Source: Legionellales bacterium
GTDB lineage: Bacteria > Pseudomonadota > Gammaproteobacteria > UBA1113
Assembly (NCBI GenBank): GCA_002707205.1
Contig: PAMH01000012.1
Location: forward strand, 1 to 55,648
DNA length: 55,648 nucleotides
Reading direction: 5' to 3'
Below the pieces are notes generated by a model that searched no databases, was not told the DNA's origin, and saw only the letters and a program-made list of their open reading frames with translations. Below are positions 43,278 to 52,728 of this stretch, one piece after another. The stretch's first letter is position 1. Each line of letters starts with the position of its first letter. The position numbers and the translations under genes were made by a program.

Positions 43278-44341
43278 TTTTTAAAAACAAACGTGTTGTT
43301 ATTACTGGAGGTACTGGCTCTCTTGGTAAAGTTTTGGTTAAAAGAATCTTATCTGGTGAACAAGGCACGCCGGCTGAATTAATTGTGTTCTCAAGAGATG
43401 AAGGCAAACAACACGAAATGCGTTTGCATTATCTTCATAATTTACATAGTACTGATGAGGTAATTTTTAATAACTTTAAAAATATCTTAAAATTTGTTAT
43501 CGGTGATGTGCGTGATTATGCTGATATTTGTAATGTTCTGCGTGATACAGACATCGTTATCAATGCTGCTGCGTTAAAGCAAGTACCAACCTGTGAATAC
43601 TTCCCTGAGCAAGCTGTAATGACTAACTGCATCGGTGCCTACAATATTACCAGAGCGATACGAGCAAACGGCTATAAAGTACAGCAAGTTATCGGTGTGA
43701 GTACTGATAAAGCGACAAAACCCGTCAATGTAATGGGGATGACCAAAGCTGTACAAGAGCGTATTTTTATCGCAGCGAATATTCATTGCCCTGAAACAAA
43801 CTTTGTTTGCGTACGTTATGGAAATGTTTTGGCTTCACGTGGTTCGGTAATTCCGTTATTCCATGACCAGATCAAGCATAACAAACCCATCACCATAACT
43901 CATCAGGATATGACACGCTTTTTAATGAGTTTAAATCATGCGGTGAATACTATTTTTGCAGCACTAAATAATGGTAATCCCGGTGAGATTTTTATACCGA
44001 ATGCACCAGCAGCAACCGTTGTTAATATTGCAAAAGCATTACGTGAAGACAGAGACAATGAAATCATATACACAGGTATCAGACCGGGTGAGAAAATGCA
44101 CGAAGCGTTGATCTCCGATGAAGAATGTCGGCATGCAGATAAACGTAATGATTTCTTTGTAATTCTACCCATGTTACCTGAATTACAAGAACGCTATGGT
44201 AACCATACTTCAGTCCTTGAAACTGAGTTGACTTCTGCTCAAAATATAATCTCATTAGAGGAAACATCTGAACTACTAAAATATCATGGTCTACTATTGG
44301 GACAAAAAAGTAAGATAAATGACTGGGAAACCTTAGCCTAG
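43274..44341 (+). CDS. fnlA: FnlA/CapE/WbvB-like UDP-GlcNAc 4,6-dehydratase/5-epimerase
   Basis: A 355-residue soluble SDR enzyme. TGGTGSLGKVLVKRIL binds NAD(P); FSRDEGKQHEMRLHY, AALKQVPTCEYFPEQAV, GVSTDKATKPVNVMG and TRFLMS are the distinctive residues of the inverting dehydratase/epimerase that starts UDP-L-FucNAc and UDP-L-QuiNAc synthesis. The start overlaps the reductase stop (ATGA). All key parts are intact. Confidence 0.92.
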   Translation: MIFKNKRVVITGGTGSLGKVLVKRILSGEQGTPAELIVFSRDEGKQHEMRLHYLHNLHSTDEVIFNNFKNILKFVIGDVRDYADICNVLRDTDIVINAAALKQVPTCEYFPEQAVMTNCIGAYNITRAIRANGYKVQQVIGVSTDKATKPVNVMGMTKAVQERIFIAANIHCPETNFVCVRYGNVLASRGSVIPLFHDQIKHNKPITITHQDMTRFLMSLNHAVNTIFAALNNGNPGEIFIPNAPAATVVNIAKALREDRDNEIIYTGIRPGEKMHEALISDEECRHADKRNDFFVILPMLPELQERYGNHTSVLETELTSAQNIISLEETSELLKYHGLLLGQKSKINDWETLA

Positions 44342-44350
44342 GGAAAGTGA

Positions 44351-45484
44351 ATGAAAAATTTAAAAATAATAACTATCGTTGGTACAAGGCCTGAAATCAT
44401 AAAGCTGTCTCGTGTTTTAGCGGAACTTGAACACTTCAGTGAGCATATTCTTGTGCATACAGGACAAAATTATGACTATGAACTTAATCAAGTTTTTTTT
44501 GAACAACTTGAAATAAAAAAACCTAACTATTTTCTGGATGCCGCAGCCAATACCGCATGTGAAACTACAGGTAATGTTATAGGAAAAATTGAAGCTATTT
44601 TTCTCAAAGAAAAACCAGATGCCATTTTAATTCTAGGAGATACTAATAGTTGCTTGTGTGCATATACCGCAAAGCGTCTGCATATCCCAGTATTTCATAT
44701 GGAGGCAGGCAATCGCTGTTTTGATCAACGTGTACCTGAAGAAATTAACAGGAAAATTGTCGACCATATTAGTGACATCAACTTAGTTTATACTGAGCAT
44801 GCCCGCCGCTACTTAATAGCGGAGGGATTAAAACCTGATATGATCATAAAAACAGGTTCTCCAATGCGAGAAGTACTTAATTATTATCATCAGCAAATTG
44901 ATACTTCAAATGTATTATCAACGCTAAAATTAAAGTCACGAAAATATTTTCTGGTGAGTACGCACCGTGAAGAAAATGTGGATACACCTGAAAATATTAT
45001 GACTCTACTTGATGCGCTCATGCAACTTACCATGACATATAACATGCCAATTATCGTCTCAACCCACCCTCGAACGCGACAACGCTTAGAAGCAATTACT
45101 TCTGATTTAACAGTAAACGAAAATATTCATTTTTTAAAGCCCTTAGGTTTTTTTGAATACAACAAACTACAACAAGAAGCTTTCTGCGTGCTTTCAGATA
45201 GTGGAACTATTACAGAAGAATCATCAATCTTAAATTTTCCAGCAGTTACTATTCGTAATGCCCATGAACGACCAGAAGGCATGGATGAAGCAACACTTGT
45301 TATGTGTGGATTGACCACAGAGCGTATTTTGCAATCCGTTAATTTAGTGACCAAGCAAGCATCGGAGACAACTCGAGCATTTGAACTTGTTAATGATTAC
45401 CAACCCAATAATGTATCAAAAAAAGTTGTTCGTATTATTTATAGTTATGTTAACTATGTCAATCAATTGGTATGGAAAAAATAA
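44351..45484 (+). CDS. fnlC: FnlC/WbvD-like UDP-sugar 2-epimerase (WecB family)
   Basis: A 377-residue enzyme of the UDP-GlcNAc 2-epimerase fold. VGTRPEIIKLSRVL, LVHTGQNYDYEL, HMEAGNRCFDQRVPEEINRKI and VSTHREENVD are characteristic of FnlC/CapG-type enzymes that complete UDP-L-FucNAc or UDP-L-QuiNAc by C2 epimerisation. It lies nine bases after the FnlA-like gene. Confidence 0.9.
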   Translation: MKNLKIITIVGTRPEIIKLSRVLAELEHFSEHILVHTGQNYDYELNQVFFEQLEIKKPNYFLDAAANTACETTGNVIGKIEAIFLKEKPDAILILGDTNSCLCAYTAKRLHIPVFHMEAGNRCFDQRVPEEINRKIVDHISDINLVYTEHARRYLIAEGLKPDMIIKTGSPMREVLNYYHQQIDTSNVLSTLKLKSRKYFLVSTHREENVDTPENIMTLLDALMQLTMTYNMPIIVSTHPRTRQRLEAITSDLTVNENIHFLKPLGFFEYNKLQQEAFCVLSDSGTITEESSILNFPAVTIRNAHERPEGMDEATLVMCGLTTERILQSVNLVTKQASETTRAFELVNDYQPNNVSKKVVRIIYSYVNYVNQLVWKK

Positions 45485-45490
45485 TTTAAC

Positions 45491-46501
45491 ATGAATATCT
45501 TAGTGACTGGTGCAAATGGATTTATTGGCAAACAACTTTGTGCACAACTACTAGAGCAAGGCCATCAAGTAAATGCCTGTATCCGTAAAGAAATATCTAC
45601 AAAAGAATGGGTATCTCTGTGTAATGAAACTATTCAAAATGCTGAAGTAATCTTTTCTTCTCTAAAGTTTAAGCTCTGCAAAATTAATAATATTGATGCC
45701 AATACTGACTGGTCTTCTTACTTAACTAACGTGGATGTTATTATTCATTTAGCGGGGCGAGTTCATGTCATGAAAGAAACTGCTAAAAATCCACTTGAGT
45801 TATTCAGAAAAACAAATGTTCACGGCACCATTAATCTATTGCAAGCTGCCAAACAAAATCAAGTATCGCAGTTTATTTATCTCAGTAGCATCAAAGTTAA
45901 TGGTGAAGAAACACAACCAGGAAAACAGTTTCATTCTAACGACTCAGTCTTTCCATCAGATGATTATGGGCAATCAAAATGGGAAGCTGAACAAGCAATA
46001 AAAGAAATTACAAAAAATACTAATATCAACTATACAATATTAAGACCTGTTTTGGTATATGGGCCAGGAGTTAAAGCTAATTTCTTCAATTTATTACGTT
46101 TGATAAAACTCAGTCTTCCATTACCATTTAAAAATATTAATAATTCACGCAGCATGATTTATGTTGATAATTTAGCAAATTTAATTATCCATACGATAAA
46201 AAATAAACATGCTGCTAATGAAACTTTTATCGCCGCAGATGATGAAGCAATATCTACAACCAAATTAATCACATTGATTGCAAACAGTATGCAGACTTGT
46301 ATACGTTTGTTTTATATTCCACCACAATTATTCCGTATTTTATGCCTAATACTACCTGGCTTTAAAAAAATATATCATCGTCTCACATCTAATTTAGAAG
46401 TAGATACCACAACCTTAAAAAATAAATTAGGATGGACTTCTCCACTACCAATAGACGTTTGTATCGATAAAACATTAAATTGGTATAATAAGTTAAAATG
46501 A
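45491..46501 (+). CDS. wbpV: WbpV-like NAD-dependent epimerase/reductase (UDP-D-QuiNAc synthesis)
   Basis: A 336-residue SDR enzyme. TGANGFIGKQLCAQL binds the cofactor; VIHLAGRVHVMKE, LSSIKVNGEET and YGQSKWEAEQ match the WbpV/WbqI group that reduces the WbpM product to UDP-D-QuiNAc. The pairing of WbpV, WbpL and WbpM homologues recalls Pseudomonas O6-type loci. Overlaps the next gene by four bases. Confidence 0.85.
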   Translation: MNILVTGANGFIGKQLCAQLLEQGHQVNACIRKEISTKEWVSLCNETIQNAEVIFSSLKFKLCKINNIDANTDWSSYLTNVDVIIHLAGRVHVMKETAKNPLELFRKTNVHGTINLLQAAKQNQVSQFIYLSSIKVNGEETQPGKQFHSNDSVFPSDDYGQSKWEAEQAIKEITKNTNINYTILRPVLVYGPGVKANFFNLLRLIKLSLPLPFKNINNSRSMIYVDNLANLIIHTIKNKHAANETFIAADDEAISTTKLITLIANSMQTCIRLFYIPPQLFRILCLILPGFKKIYHRLTSNLEVDTTTLKNKLGWTSPLPIDVCIDKTLNWYNKLK

Positions 46502-47712
46502 AAATATTAATTGTCACGCAGTATTTTTGGCCAGAAAATTTTAAAATTAATGAGCTGGCTGTTGAACTAACAGCAGCCGGGCATCAAGTAACAGTATTAA
46601 CAGGTAAACCAAATTATCCAAATGGTAAATTTTTTCATGGATATTCATTCTTAAAGTCAAAAACCGAACAATACCATAATATAACAATTAAACGCGTACC
46701 TTTATTTCCCCGAGGAAAAAATAGTAGTGCAAAATTAATACTTAACTACTTATCCTTTGCAGTATTTGCAAGCATTCTTGCCCCTTTTTATTGCCGAGGA
46801 AAATTTGATAATATATTTGTTTTTGAGCCATCCCCTGTTACAGTGGGAATCCCTGCGGTATTTTTAAAAAAGCTTAAAAAGTGTAAATTATTTTTTTGGG
46901 TTCAAGATTTATGGCCAGAATCCCTAATTGCAACGGGAGCAACTAAGTCACCTAAAGTAATTCATTTATTCAACAAATTAACTACTTGGATATATAAAAA
47001 CTGTGATAAAGTTTTAATTCAATGTGAAGGTTTTAGAAGCTCCATACAAGCTAAGAATGTTCCTGCTAGGAAAATAAAATATTTTCCTAATTGGGCTGAT
47101 AAAATTTACAAACCATACGCTGGTCAGGCTTTATCTTTCATCCCTGTCCTCTTTCCTGCTGGTTTTAACATTCTGTTTGCTGGTAATTTGGGTGTCGCTC
47201 AATCTTTAGGTACAATCGTCCAAGCAGCTATTTATCTACGAGATCATACAAATATTAATTTTGTTATTTTAGGTGATGGCAGGCAAAAAAAGTGGCTTAA
47301 ATCTAAAATTGCGGCTCATGATCTTAAAAATATTCACTTAATGGGAAGACATCCTGCAGAAACCATGCCCTATTATTTTGCGATGGCAGACGCGCTATTA
47401 GTCACTTTAAAAAAAGAACCTATATTTTCAATCACAATCCCTAGTAAAATTCAAGCTTATCTTGCTTGTGGAAAACCAATTATTGGTGCATTAGATGGAT
47501 ATGGCGCTAATCTAATTAATGAATCAAACGCAGGTTATTCAAGCCCAGCGGAAGATGCTGAACCACTAGCACAAAATATTCTTAAGTGCGCACAACTAAC
47601 AACTGAACAACGCAATAATTTAGGCAATAATGCTCAATTATATTCAAGTACACATTTTGATCGCGACAAGCTTATATCAATATTAATTTCCTGGATGCAG
47701 CTGGAGGTATAG
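46498..47712 (+). CDS. wbuB: WbuB-like glycosyltransferase (GT4)
   Basis: A 404-residue cytosolic glycosyltransferase. VTQYFWPENFKINELA, VLTGKPNYPNGKFFHGY, VQDLWPESLIATG and LFAGNLGVAQSLGTIV are hallmarks of the WbuB family, which follows fnlABC in E. coli O26 and transfers L-FucNAc. Here it probably adds the L-QuiNAc or L-FucNAc made by the preceding enzymes. The start overlaps the WbpV-like gene (ATGA). Confidence 0.88.
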   Translation: MKILIVTQYFWPENFKINELAVELTAAGHQVTVLTGKPNYPNGKFFHGYSFLKSKTEQYHNITIKRVPLFPRGKNSSAKLILNYLSFAVFASILAPFYCRGKFDNIFVFEPSPVTVGIPAVFLKKLKKCKLFFWVQDLWPESLIATGATKSPKVIHLFNKLTTWIYKNCDKVLIQCEGFRSSIQAKNVPARKIKYFPNWADKIYKPYAGQALSFIPVLFPAGFNILFAGNLGVAQSLGTIVQAAIYLRDHTNINFVILGDGRQKKWLKSKIAAHDLKNIHLMGRHPAETMPYYFAMADALLVTLKKEPIFSITIPSKIQAYLACGKPIIGALDGYGANLINESNAGYSSPAEDAEPLAQNILKCAQLTTEQRNNLGNNAQLYSSTHFDRDKLISILISWMQLEV

Positions 47713-47716
47713 AGAA

Positions 47717-48661
47717 ATGCAAACAATTTGCATTACCGGAGGAACAGGCTTTTTAGGTAAACACTTAGTTTCTAAGTTATCTAAACAAGAGCATGTAACC
47801 TTACGTATTTTAACAAGAGATCATACGCTGGAAAGCAAAGATAATATTGAGTATATCTATGGAGATTTGTTGAATAAAAAAACATTATCGCAATTTATTG
47901 TTAAAAATGCTATCGTTATTAACCTTGTATATCTTGATGAACCTTTATTTGTACATAACAAACTAGCACTAACTTATCTCACAGATATTTGTAAAGCTCA
48001 AGATGTCAAACACTTTATTCATATTAGTACTGCGATGGTTGCTGGTCGGGTCAATGCACCTGAAATTACTGAATCTACAACTTGTCATCCGATTACTGCT
48101 TATGAACTTAATAAATATAATTGTGAACTTTTATTAAAAAAAGTTTTATATAATAATATTCCTTTAACAATCTTAAGACCAACAGCTATTTTTGGCAGCG
48201 ATGGGAAAAACATTAATAAACTCATTAATGATTTTCTCACAGACACCCCGACTATGCGTGCAATAAAACTCTCACTCTATCACAAAAGAGTACTACATTT
48301 AGTACCTGTAAGTTATGTGGTTTCAGCCATTGAATTTATATTGACACATATACCTGATAAAGCAAATTCTCAGTGTTTTATAGTTTCAAATGATAAACAT
48401 CCACGTAACACCTATTTTGACTTAATTCAAATTATAAGTAAATATTCTGAAGTTAAAATTCACCCATTCTTTTTTATTCCATTTCCTTTTTGTATTCTTT
48501 CATTACTTTTACGTTTAAAAGGAGTTTCTCAAATTGATCCCACACAAGTTTATATAGATAATAAATTACAACATTTAGGTTTTCCAAAAAATAATGATTT
48601 TGAAGACCATCTACTTAAAAAAATTACTCACTATTTACAAATAAGAGAACTAGCGCTATGA
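47717..48661 (+). CDS. NAD(P)-dependent SDR/epimerase-family protein
   Basis: A 314-residue SDR protein with TGGTGFLGKHLVSKL at the N-terminus and ILRPTAIFGSDGKNI in the core. The catalytic Y-x3-K pair reads YELNK near residue 131, a permissible variant. It could be a second sugar-nucleotide reductase or an epimerase; the substrate cannot be read. It overlaps the following glycosyltransferase by four bases, within the operon. Confidence 0.75.
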   Translation: MQTICITGGTGFLGKHLVSKLSKQEHVTLRILTRDHTLESKDNIEYIYGDLLNKKTLSQFIVKNAIVINLVYLDEPLFVHNKLALTYLTDICKAQDVKHFIHISTAMVAGRVNAPEITESTTCHPITAYELNKYNCELLLKKVLYNNIPLTILRPTAIFGSDGKNINKLINDFLTDTPTMRAIKLSLYHKRVLHLVPVSYVVSAIEFILTHIPDKANSQCFIVSNDKHPRNTYFDLIQIISKYSEVKIHPFFFIPFPFCILSLLLRLKGVSQIDPTQVYIDNKLQHLGFPKNNDFEDHLLKKITHYLQIRELAL

Positions 48662-49794
48662 AAATACTTCTCGTTAGTGCAACAATGGATGATATCAAAG
48701 GTGGTGGAAATGCAGAAAGAACCTATCAACTTTGTCGTTACTTACAGTTAAATGAGAAAAATTTATCTCTATTAACTTTAGATATTGGACTTTCTGAAAC
48801 CAGGAAAAAGACTTTAAGCAAGTATGATTTTTTTGCAATTCCTTGCATTAATAATCGATTTGGTTTGTTTTTTTCTAATTTTAAACAAATTGCGCAAAAA
48901 ATTAAATCTGCAGATATTATTCATATTATTGGACATTGGTCAATGATAAATGTTATCTGCTATTTATATGCTAAAAAATACAACGTGCCTTATTTATATT
49001 GCCCTGCTGGTGCTTATATGCCTCAAGGGCGTTCACTAATAATAAAAAAAATTTTTAATTTTTTTATTGGAAAAAAAATACTACGAAATGCAAAAGAAGT
49101 AATCGCTGTTACTAATAATGAAACAAAAGCACTTAATAAATATATAATGAAGCCATGTATTATTATCCCTAACGGTATCTGCACTACATCTTACCATGCG
49201 ATCGACCATGGGTTTCCTAAAAATCAGTTTGGTATTAACTCTCCTTATTTTCTATTTTTAGGACGATTAAGTTACATTAAAGGAGCAGATTTATTATTAG
49301 AAGCCTTTCAGCAAATAAAAGAGCAGTTTTTGAATTACAGCTTAGTTTTTGCAGGTCCAGATGATGGCGCCCTAACTACGCTGAAATCACTTATTGAAGC
49401 TGATGAATTAAACCAACGTGTATTTTTTACCGGACATGTTTCAGGTGAGACAAAATCTAAATTATTACATCAAGCTGAATATTTAATCATCCCATCTCGA
49501 AGTGAAGCAATGTCAATTGTCATACTAGAAGCAGGAATGTGTAAGACCCCTGCTCTATTTACTGACCAATGCGGCATCAATGAATTTGCAGATATTAGCG
49601 CTGGTATAAAAGTTGAAGCCAGCATTACTGCGATTTCAGAAGGGCTTGTGCAACTATGCCAACTCACTAACCAACAGCGTAAAAAAATGGGGGAAATTTT
49701 ATACCAACATGTTATAAATAATTACACTTGGGAAAAAGTTATAAATCAATATCTAAACTTATTTAATAAATTGTTAAGTGTCAAAGATAAATAA
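48658..49794 (+). CDS. GT4-family glycosyltransferase
   Basis: A 378-residue GT-B enzyme, cytosolic. GGGNAERTYQLCRYL near the N-terminus, FLGRLSYIKGADLLLEAF, and the EX7E motif in PSRSEAMSIVILEAG are typical. It probably adds one sugar of the O-unit. Last gene of the uninterrupted run from 42396. Confidence 0.85.
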   Translation: MKILLVSATMDDIKGGGNAERTYQLCRYLQLNEKNLSLLTLDIGLSETRKKTLSKYDFFAIPCINNRFGLFFSNFKQIAQKIKSADIIHIIGHWSMINVICYLYAKKYNVPYLYCPAGAYMPQGRSLIIKKIFNFFIGKKILRNAKEVIAVTNNETKALNKYIMKPCIIIPNGICTTSYHAIDHGFPKNQFGINSPYFLFLGRLSYIKGADLLLEAFQQIKEQFLNYSLVFAGPDDGALTTLKSLIEADELNQRVFFTGHVSGETKSKLLHQAEYLIIPSRSEAMSIVILEAGMCKTPALFTDQCGINEFADISAGIKVEASITAISEGLVQLCQLTNQQRKKMGEILYQHVINNYTWEKVINQYLNLFNKLLSVKDK

Positions 49795-50039
49795 TTTGTT
49801 CAACAGTAATCCCTAGCAGTAATTCTAGATACTCATTTAAGCTAGTTAAACTTGATACATCAAGCGATGCGAGTGTTAAACGTAAGCGATTAATGGCAGA
49901 AATTGACGAGGATTTTAGAGAAATCCTTATTCGACAAGAAATTTAGATGCTGTTATTCTAGATTAGCAAAATACCCTTCCTTGTAAGTACTAATAATGCT
50001 ATGATAACAAAAATTAATTGTGATTAGGGATACTCTAAA
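49795..50039. other. Intergenic gap with a possible coding fossil
   Basis: In one plus frame, bases about 49850-49946 read LDTSSDASVKRKRLMA and EIDEDFREILIRQEI before a stop, with no proper start. It may be the end of a lost gene. Otherwise only the leader of the methyltransferase gene is present. Confidence 0.3.
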
Positions 50040-50741
50040 ATGGCTTTACAATCAAAGCTTAGAAAAATTATTAAACATCAATTTCTTAAACTATATACAC
50101 TATCTCCAACCATCATTTTTTGGTTCGCAAAACGCAATATCATAAATACATATCAGCCAATTTGGCAACATCAAACCTCTAAAGCGAATCGTTCTTGTGA
50201 AGATCGCTGGAAAAAAATACAACCGCTGCTTCCTGATACAGCCTTCTCTTTTTTAGATATTGGTGCCCAAATTGGTTATTTTACGCTAAGTGCTGCTAAT
50301 GCTGGCGCTTTATCCATTGGCATAGAAAGAGATCCTTATTTTGTTGCTATGGCTAACTCACAAGCGATCTATAATAAAATTCAGAGAATTAGTTTTATTA
50401 AAATGGATATTACACCAGATATTATTGAATTATTACCTCGTGTAAATGTGACTTGTTGTCTTTCTGTTTTTCATCACTGGGTTCGTGAATATGAATTTAG
50501 TGGCGCTGACAAGATTTTTTCAAAAATTTGTGAAAATACTGACAGTATTTTTTTTGAAACAGGTCAAAGTAATGAGCCTGTTCCAGAGTGGCAACATAAG
50601 CTTTCATTTATGGGTGACCTACCTGAAACGTGGATTGAGACTTATTTAAAAGAAAAAGGATTTACAACAGTAAAACAACTTGGAAAATTTCCAACACACT
50701 TAACAAACATTGATAGAACATTGTATTACGCAACTAAATAA
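50040..50741 (+). CDS. Class I SAM-dependent methyltransferase
   Basis: A 233-residue enzyme with motif I FLDIGAQIGYFTLSAA near residue 75, an acidic residue for SAM ribose in GIERDPYF, and a conserved region VTCCLSVFHHWVREY. It probably methylates an O-antigen sugar or a lipid-linked intermediate; FkbM-type sugar methyltransferases look similar. Its stop shares a base with the next start (TAATG). Confidence 0.78.
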   Translation: MALQSKLRKIIKHQFLKLYTLSPTIIFWFAKRNIINTYQPIWQHQTSKANRSCEDRWKKIQPLLPDTAFSFLDIGAQIGYFTLSAANAGALSIGIERDPYFVAMANSQAIYNKIQRISFIKMDITPDIIELLPRVNVTCCLSVFHHWVREYEFSGADKIFSKICENTDSIFFETGQSNEPVPEWQHKLSFMGDLPETWIETYLKEKGFTTVKQLGKFPTHLTNIDRTLYYATK

Positions 50742-52099
50742 TGAAAATTCGCCTAACAACTTTGGCGCACACTAGTGCAATAAATTATCTAAGCTTGTTA
50801 TTCAATTTTCTATTTGCAACACTGCTCATTCGATTTACAAACAAAAGTACTTATGCAGTTATGGCTCATGTAACTGCTTATGTTACTCTCTTAACAACAA
50901 TCTTTACCTTTGGTCACCTTCGCAGCTTTGTTCGTTATGATGGCTCTATATCTGAGATTAAACCAATTTCAACCCTCGCTGTACTGCTATGGTTTACAGT
51001 TACCACTATTGTTACAGTTTCATACATTATTATTTACGGCCAAGATTATAATCTAACAGATTTTTTATTAATATTGATTACAGCAATGAGTATCTTTGCA
51101 AATATGTTACTACCTTTATGGCAAAGAGTCCATCAGGTGATACAATACAACTATTGGCTGATTGGACTTGCAAGCCTCAAACTAATATTATTACTTTTTT
51201 TATTTATTGCTCCTATCTACACGAATCTAGTGTTATTTAGCATTACTCTCGCAACATGCATATTTACGCTTTTACTTGTATGGCAGACTTCACTGTACGA
51301 ACCGTCTACATTATTTAATAATCGATATAATTTTTCACACGCTGTAAAAACATTAATTTTACACACACGCTTAATCGGATTGCCCTTTTGGGTAGGTTTA
51401 ATTGCCGCAACAGTTTATATTCGTATTGATATTATTCTACTTAATGGACTACATATTGACCCCAATAAAATAGGCACTTTTGCTTATATTGAAATGATCA
51501 TCTATGCTATTTTACTGCTTCCTGGTGCTATATCAAACTTTATTGCCAGACCTCTCATTTCAAAAGAAATTAGTGGCATTGAATTTTGGACTAAATATGA
51601 ATCTTATATTATTTTATTTAGCTCCTTACTATGTCTTGGCACAACTTTTATATTACCGGTTATTATTCAATTTTTTCTAAAAAATACAAATAATATCAGT
51701 GAAATTGTTAGAGGTTTTACGCCAGGAATTGCATTTGCTTTTTTAGCCACATTTTTTAACTTAGCGCTAATAACTGAACACCATCTAAAAATTACAGCTT
51801 GGTGCAATATATTAACAGCGATAACTTGTATAATAATAAATTTATGGCTAATTCCTATTTATGGTATTATTGGTGCAGCTTATGCAACCTCCTTTACCTA
51901 TGTCAGTTTGAGCTTTAGCTTTATACTCTGTGCAATTTATTATAATGCTTGGCAACTCAAACAGCGAAGAAAAGAAATTATATTAATCATGCTTGCCTTG
52001 TTAGGGGGATTTATTTCTTGGCTTACATATATATTATTAGCTTGCTATTTAATTATACAGGCGAAAAGAGTAAGATATAAAATTAATATTCCTAAATAA
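50741..52099 (+). CDS. wzx: Wzx-like O-unit flippase
   Basis: A 452-residue inner-membrane protein with about 12 helices and no long loops, as in the MATE/MOP polysaccharide exporter family. YIRIDIILLNGLHIDPNKIGTFAYIEMI is the conserved region where family members bear charged residues. It should flip lipid-linked O-units to the periplasm. It overlaps the methyltransferase by one base and converges on the acyltransferase at 52102. Confidence 0.85.
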   Translation: MKIRLTTLAHTSAINYLSLLFNFLFATLLIRFTNKSTYAVMAHVTAYVTLLTTIFTFGHLRSFVRYDGSISEIKPISTLAVLLWFTVTTIVTVSYIIIYGQDYNLTDFLLILITAMSIFANMLLPLWQRVHQVIQYNYWLIGLASLKLILLLFLFIAPIYTNLVLFSITLATCIFTLLLVWQTSLYEPSTLFNNRYNFSHAVKTLILHTRLIGLPFWVGLIAATVYIRIDIILLNGLHIDPNKIGTFAYIEMIIYAILLLPGAISNFIARPLISKEISGIEFWTKYESYIILFSSLLCLGTTFILPVIIQFFLKNTNNISEIVRGFTPGIAFAFLATFFNLALITEHHLKITAWCNILTAITCIIINLWLIPIYGIIGAAYATSFTYVSLSFSFILCAIYYNAWQLKQRRKEIILIMLALLGGFISWLTYILLACYLIIQAKRVRYKINIPK

Positions 52100-52101
52100 A
52101 A

Positions 52102-52641
52102 CTAATAAAATTTTTCCTCTTTTTTTAATTGTTCATAATGCTGAATATTTCGCTGCTTAAATACTTTTGCGGGGCTACCGCCAGCAATACCATAAGCAGG
52201 AATATTATTTACCACGACTGCGCCCGCTTGAATAATCGCCCCCTCACCAATAGTGACCCCTCCTAAAATTAGCACCCTTGAGCCAAGCCAAACATTATTT
52301 TCAATTTTAACATTTTTTTCAATATAAGTTTCATCATATGGTATTGCCTTTCCATGATCGTAGTTATGAATGTTGGTAATTATCATGCACTCAGCCCCAG
52401 AGTGAAAATTGTCACCAATCCATACCTTACCTAAACCATAAATTTTCATACCATTAAAACATACATTTTTCCCTAAAAATGTATTTGAGGTTATCTTGAC
52501 ACGCCCTCCAACAAAAATAGGTAATGTATAAGCTGCTGCCTTTATTTGAATTTCCTTTTTATTTAAATAAAAAAGAAAATTTTTAACCTTTTGGTAAAAA
52601 AACAACAGGAAACGATACAGCCGGAGAATAACAAATTTCAT
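52102..52641 (-). CDS. Hexapeptide-repeat acyltransferase (WcaF/NodL-like)
   Basis: A 179-residue left-handed beta-helix acetyltransferase. Isoleucine/valine-led hexads run through the centre (VKIENNVWLGSRVLILGGVTIGEGAIIQAGAVVV), HNYDH holds the presumed catalytic histidine, and AGGSPAKVFKQR ends the domain. An extra hydrophobic N-terminus (FVILRLYRFLLFFYQKV) may touch the membrane. Probably O-acetylates an O-antigen sugar using acetyl-CoA. Confidence 0.85.
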   Translation of the reverse strand: MKFVILRLYRFLLFFYQKVKNFLFYLNKKEIQIKAAAYTLPIFVGGRVKITSNTFLGKNVCFNGMKIYGLGKVWIGDNFHSGAECMIITNIHNYDHGKAIPYDETYIEKNVKIENNVWLGSRVLILGGVTIGEGAIIQAGAVVVNNIPAYGIAGGSPAKVFKQRNIQHYEQLKKEEKFY

Positions 52642-52728
52642 TTTTATTGATTCTATATGATTATTAATACATGACTATGTTAATATAAATATGATATATT
52701 TGCTATATAAACTGACTTGGACTATATC

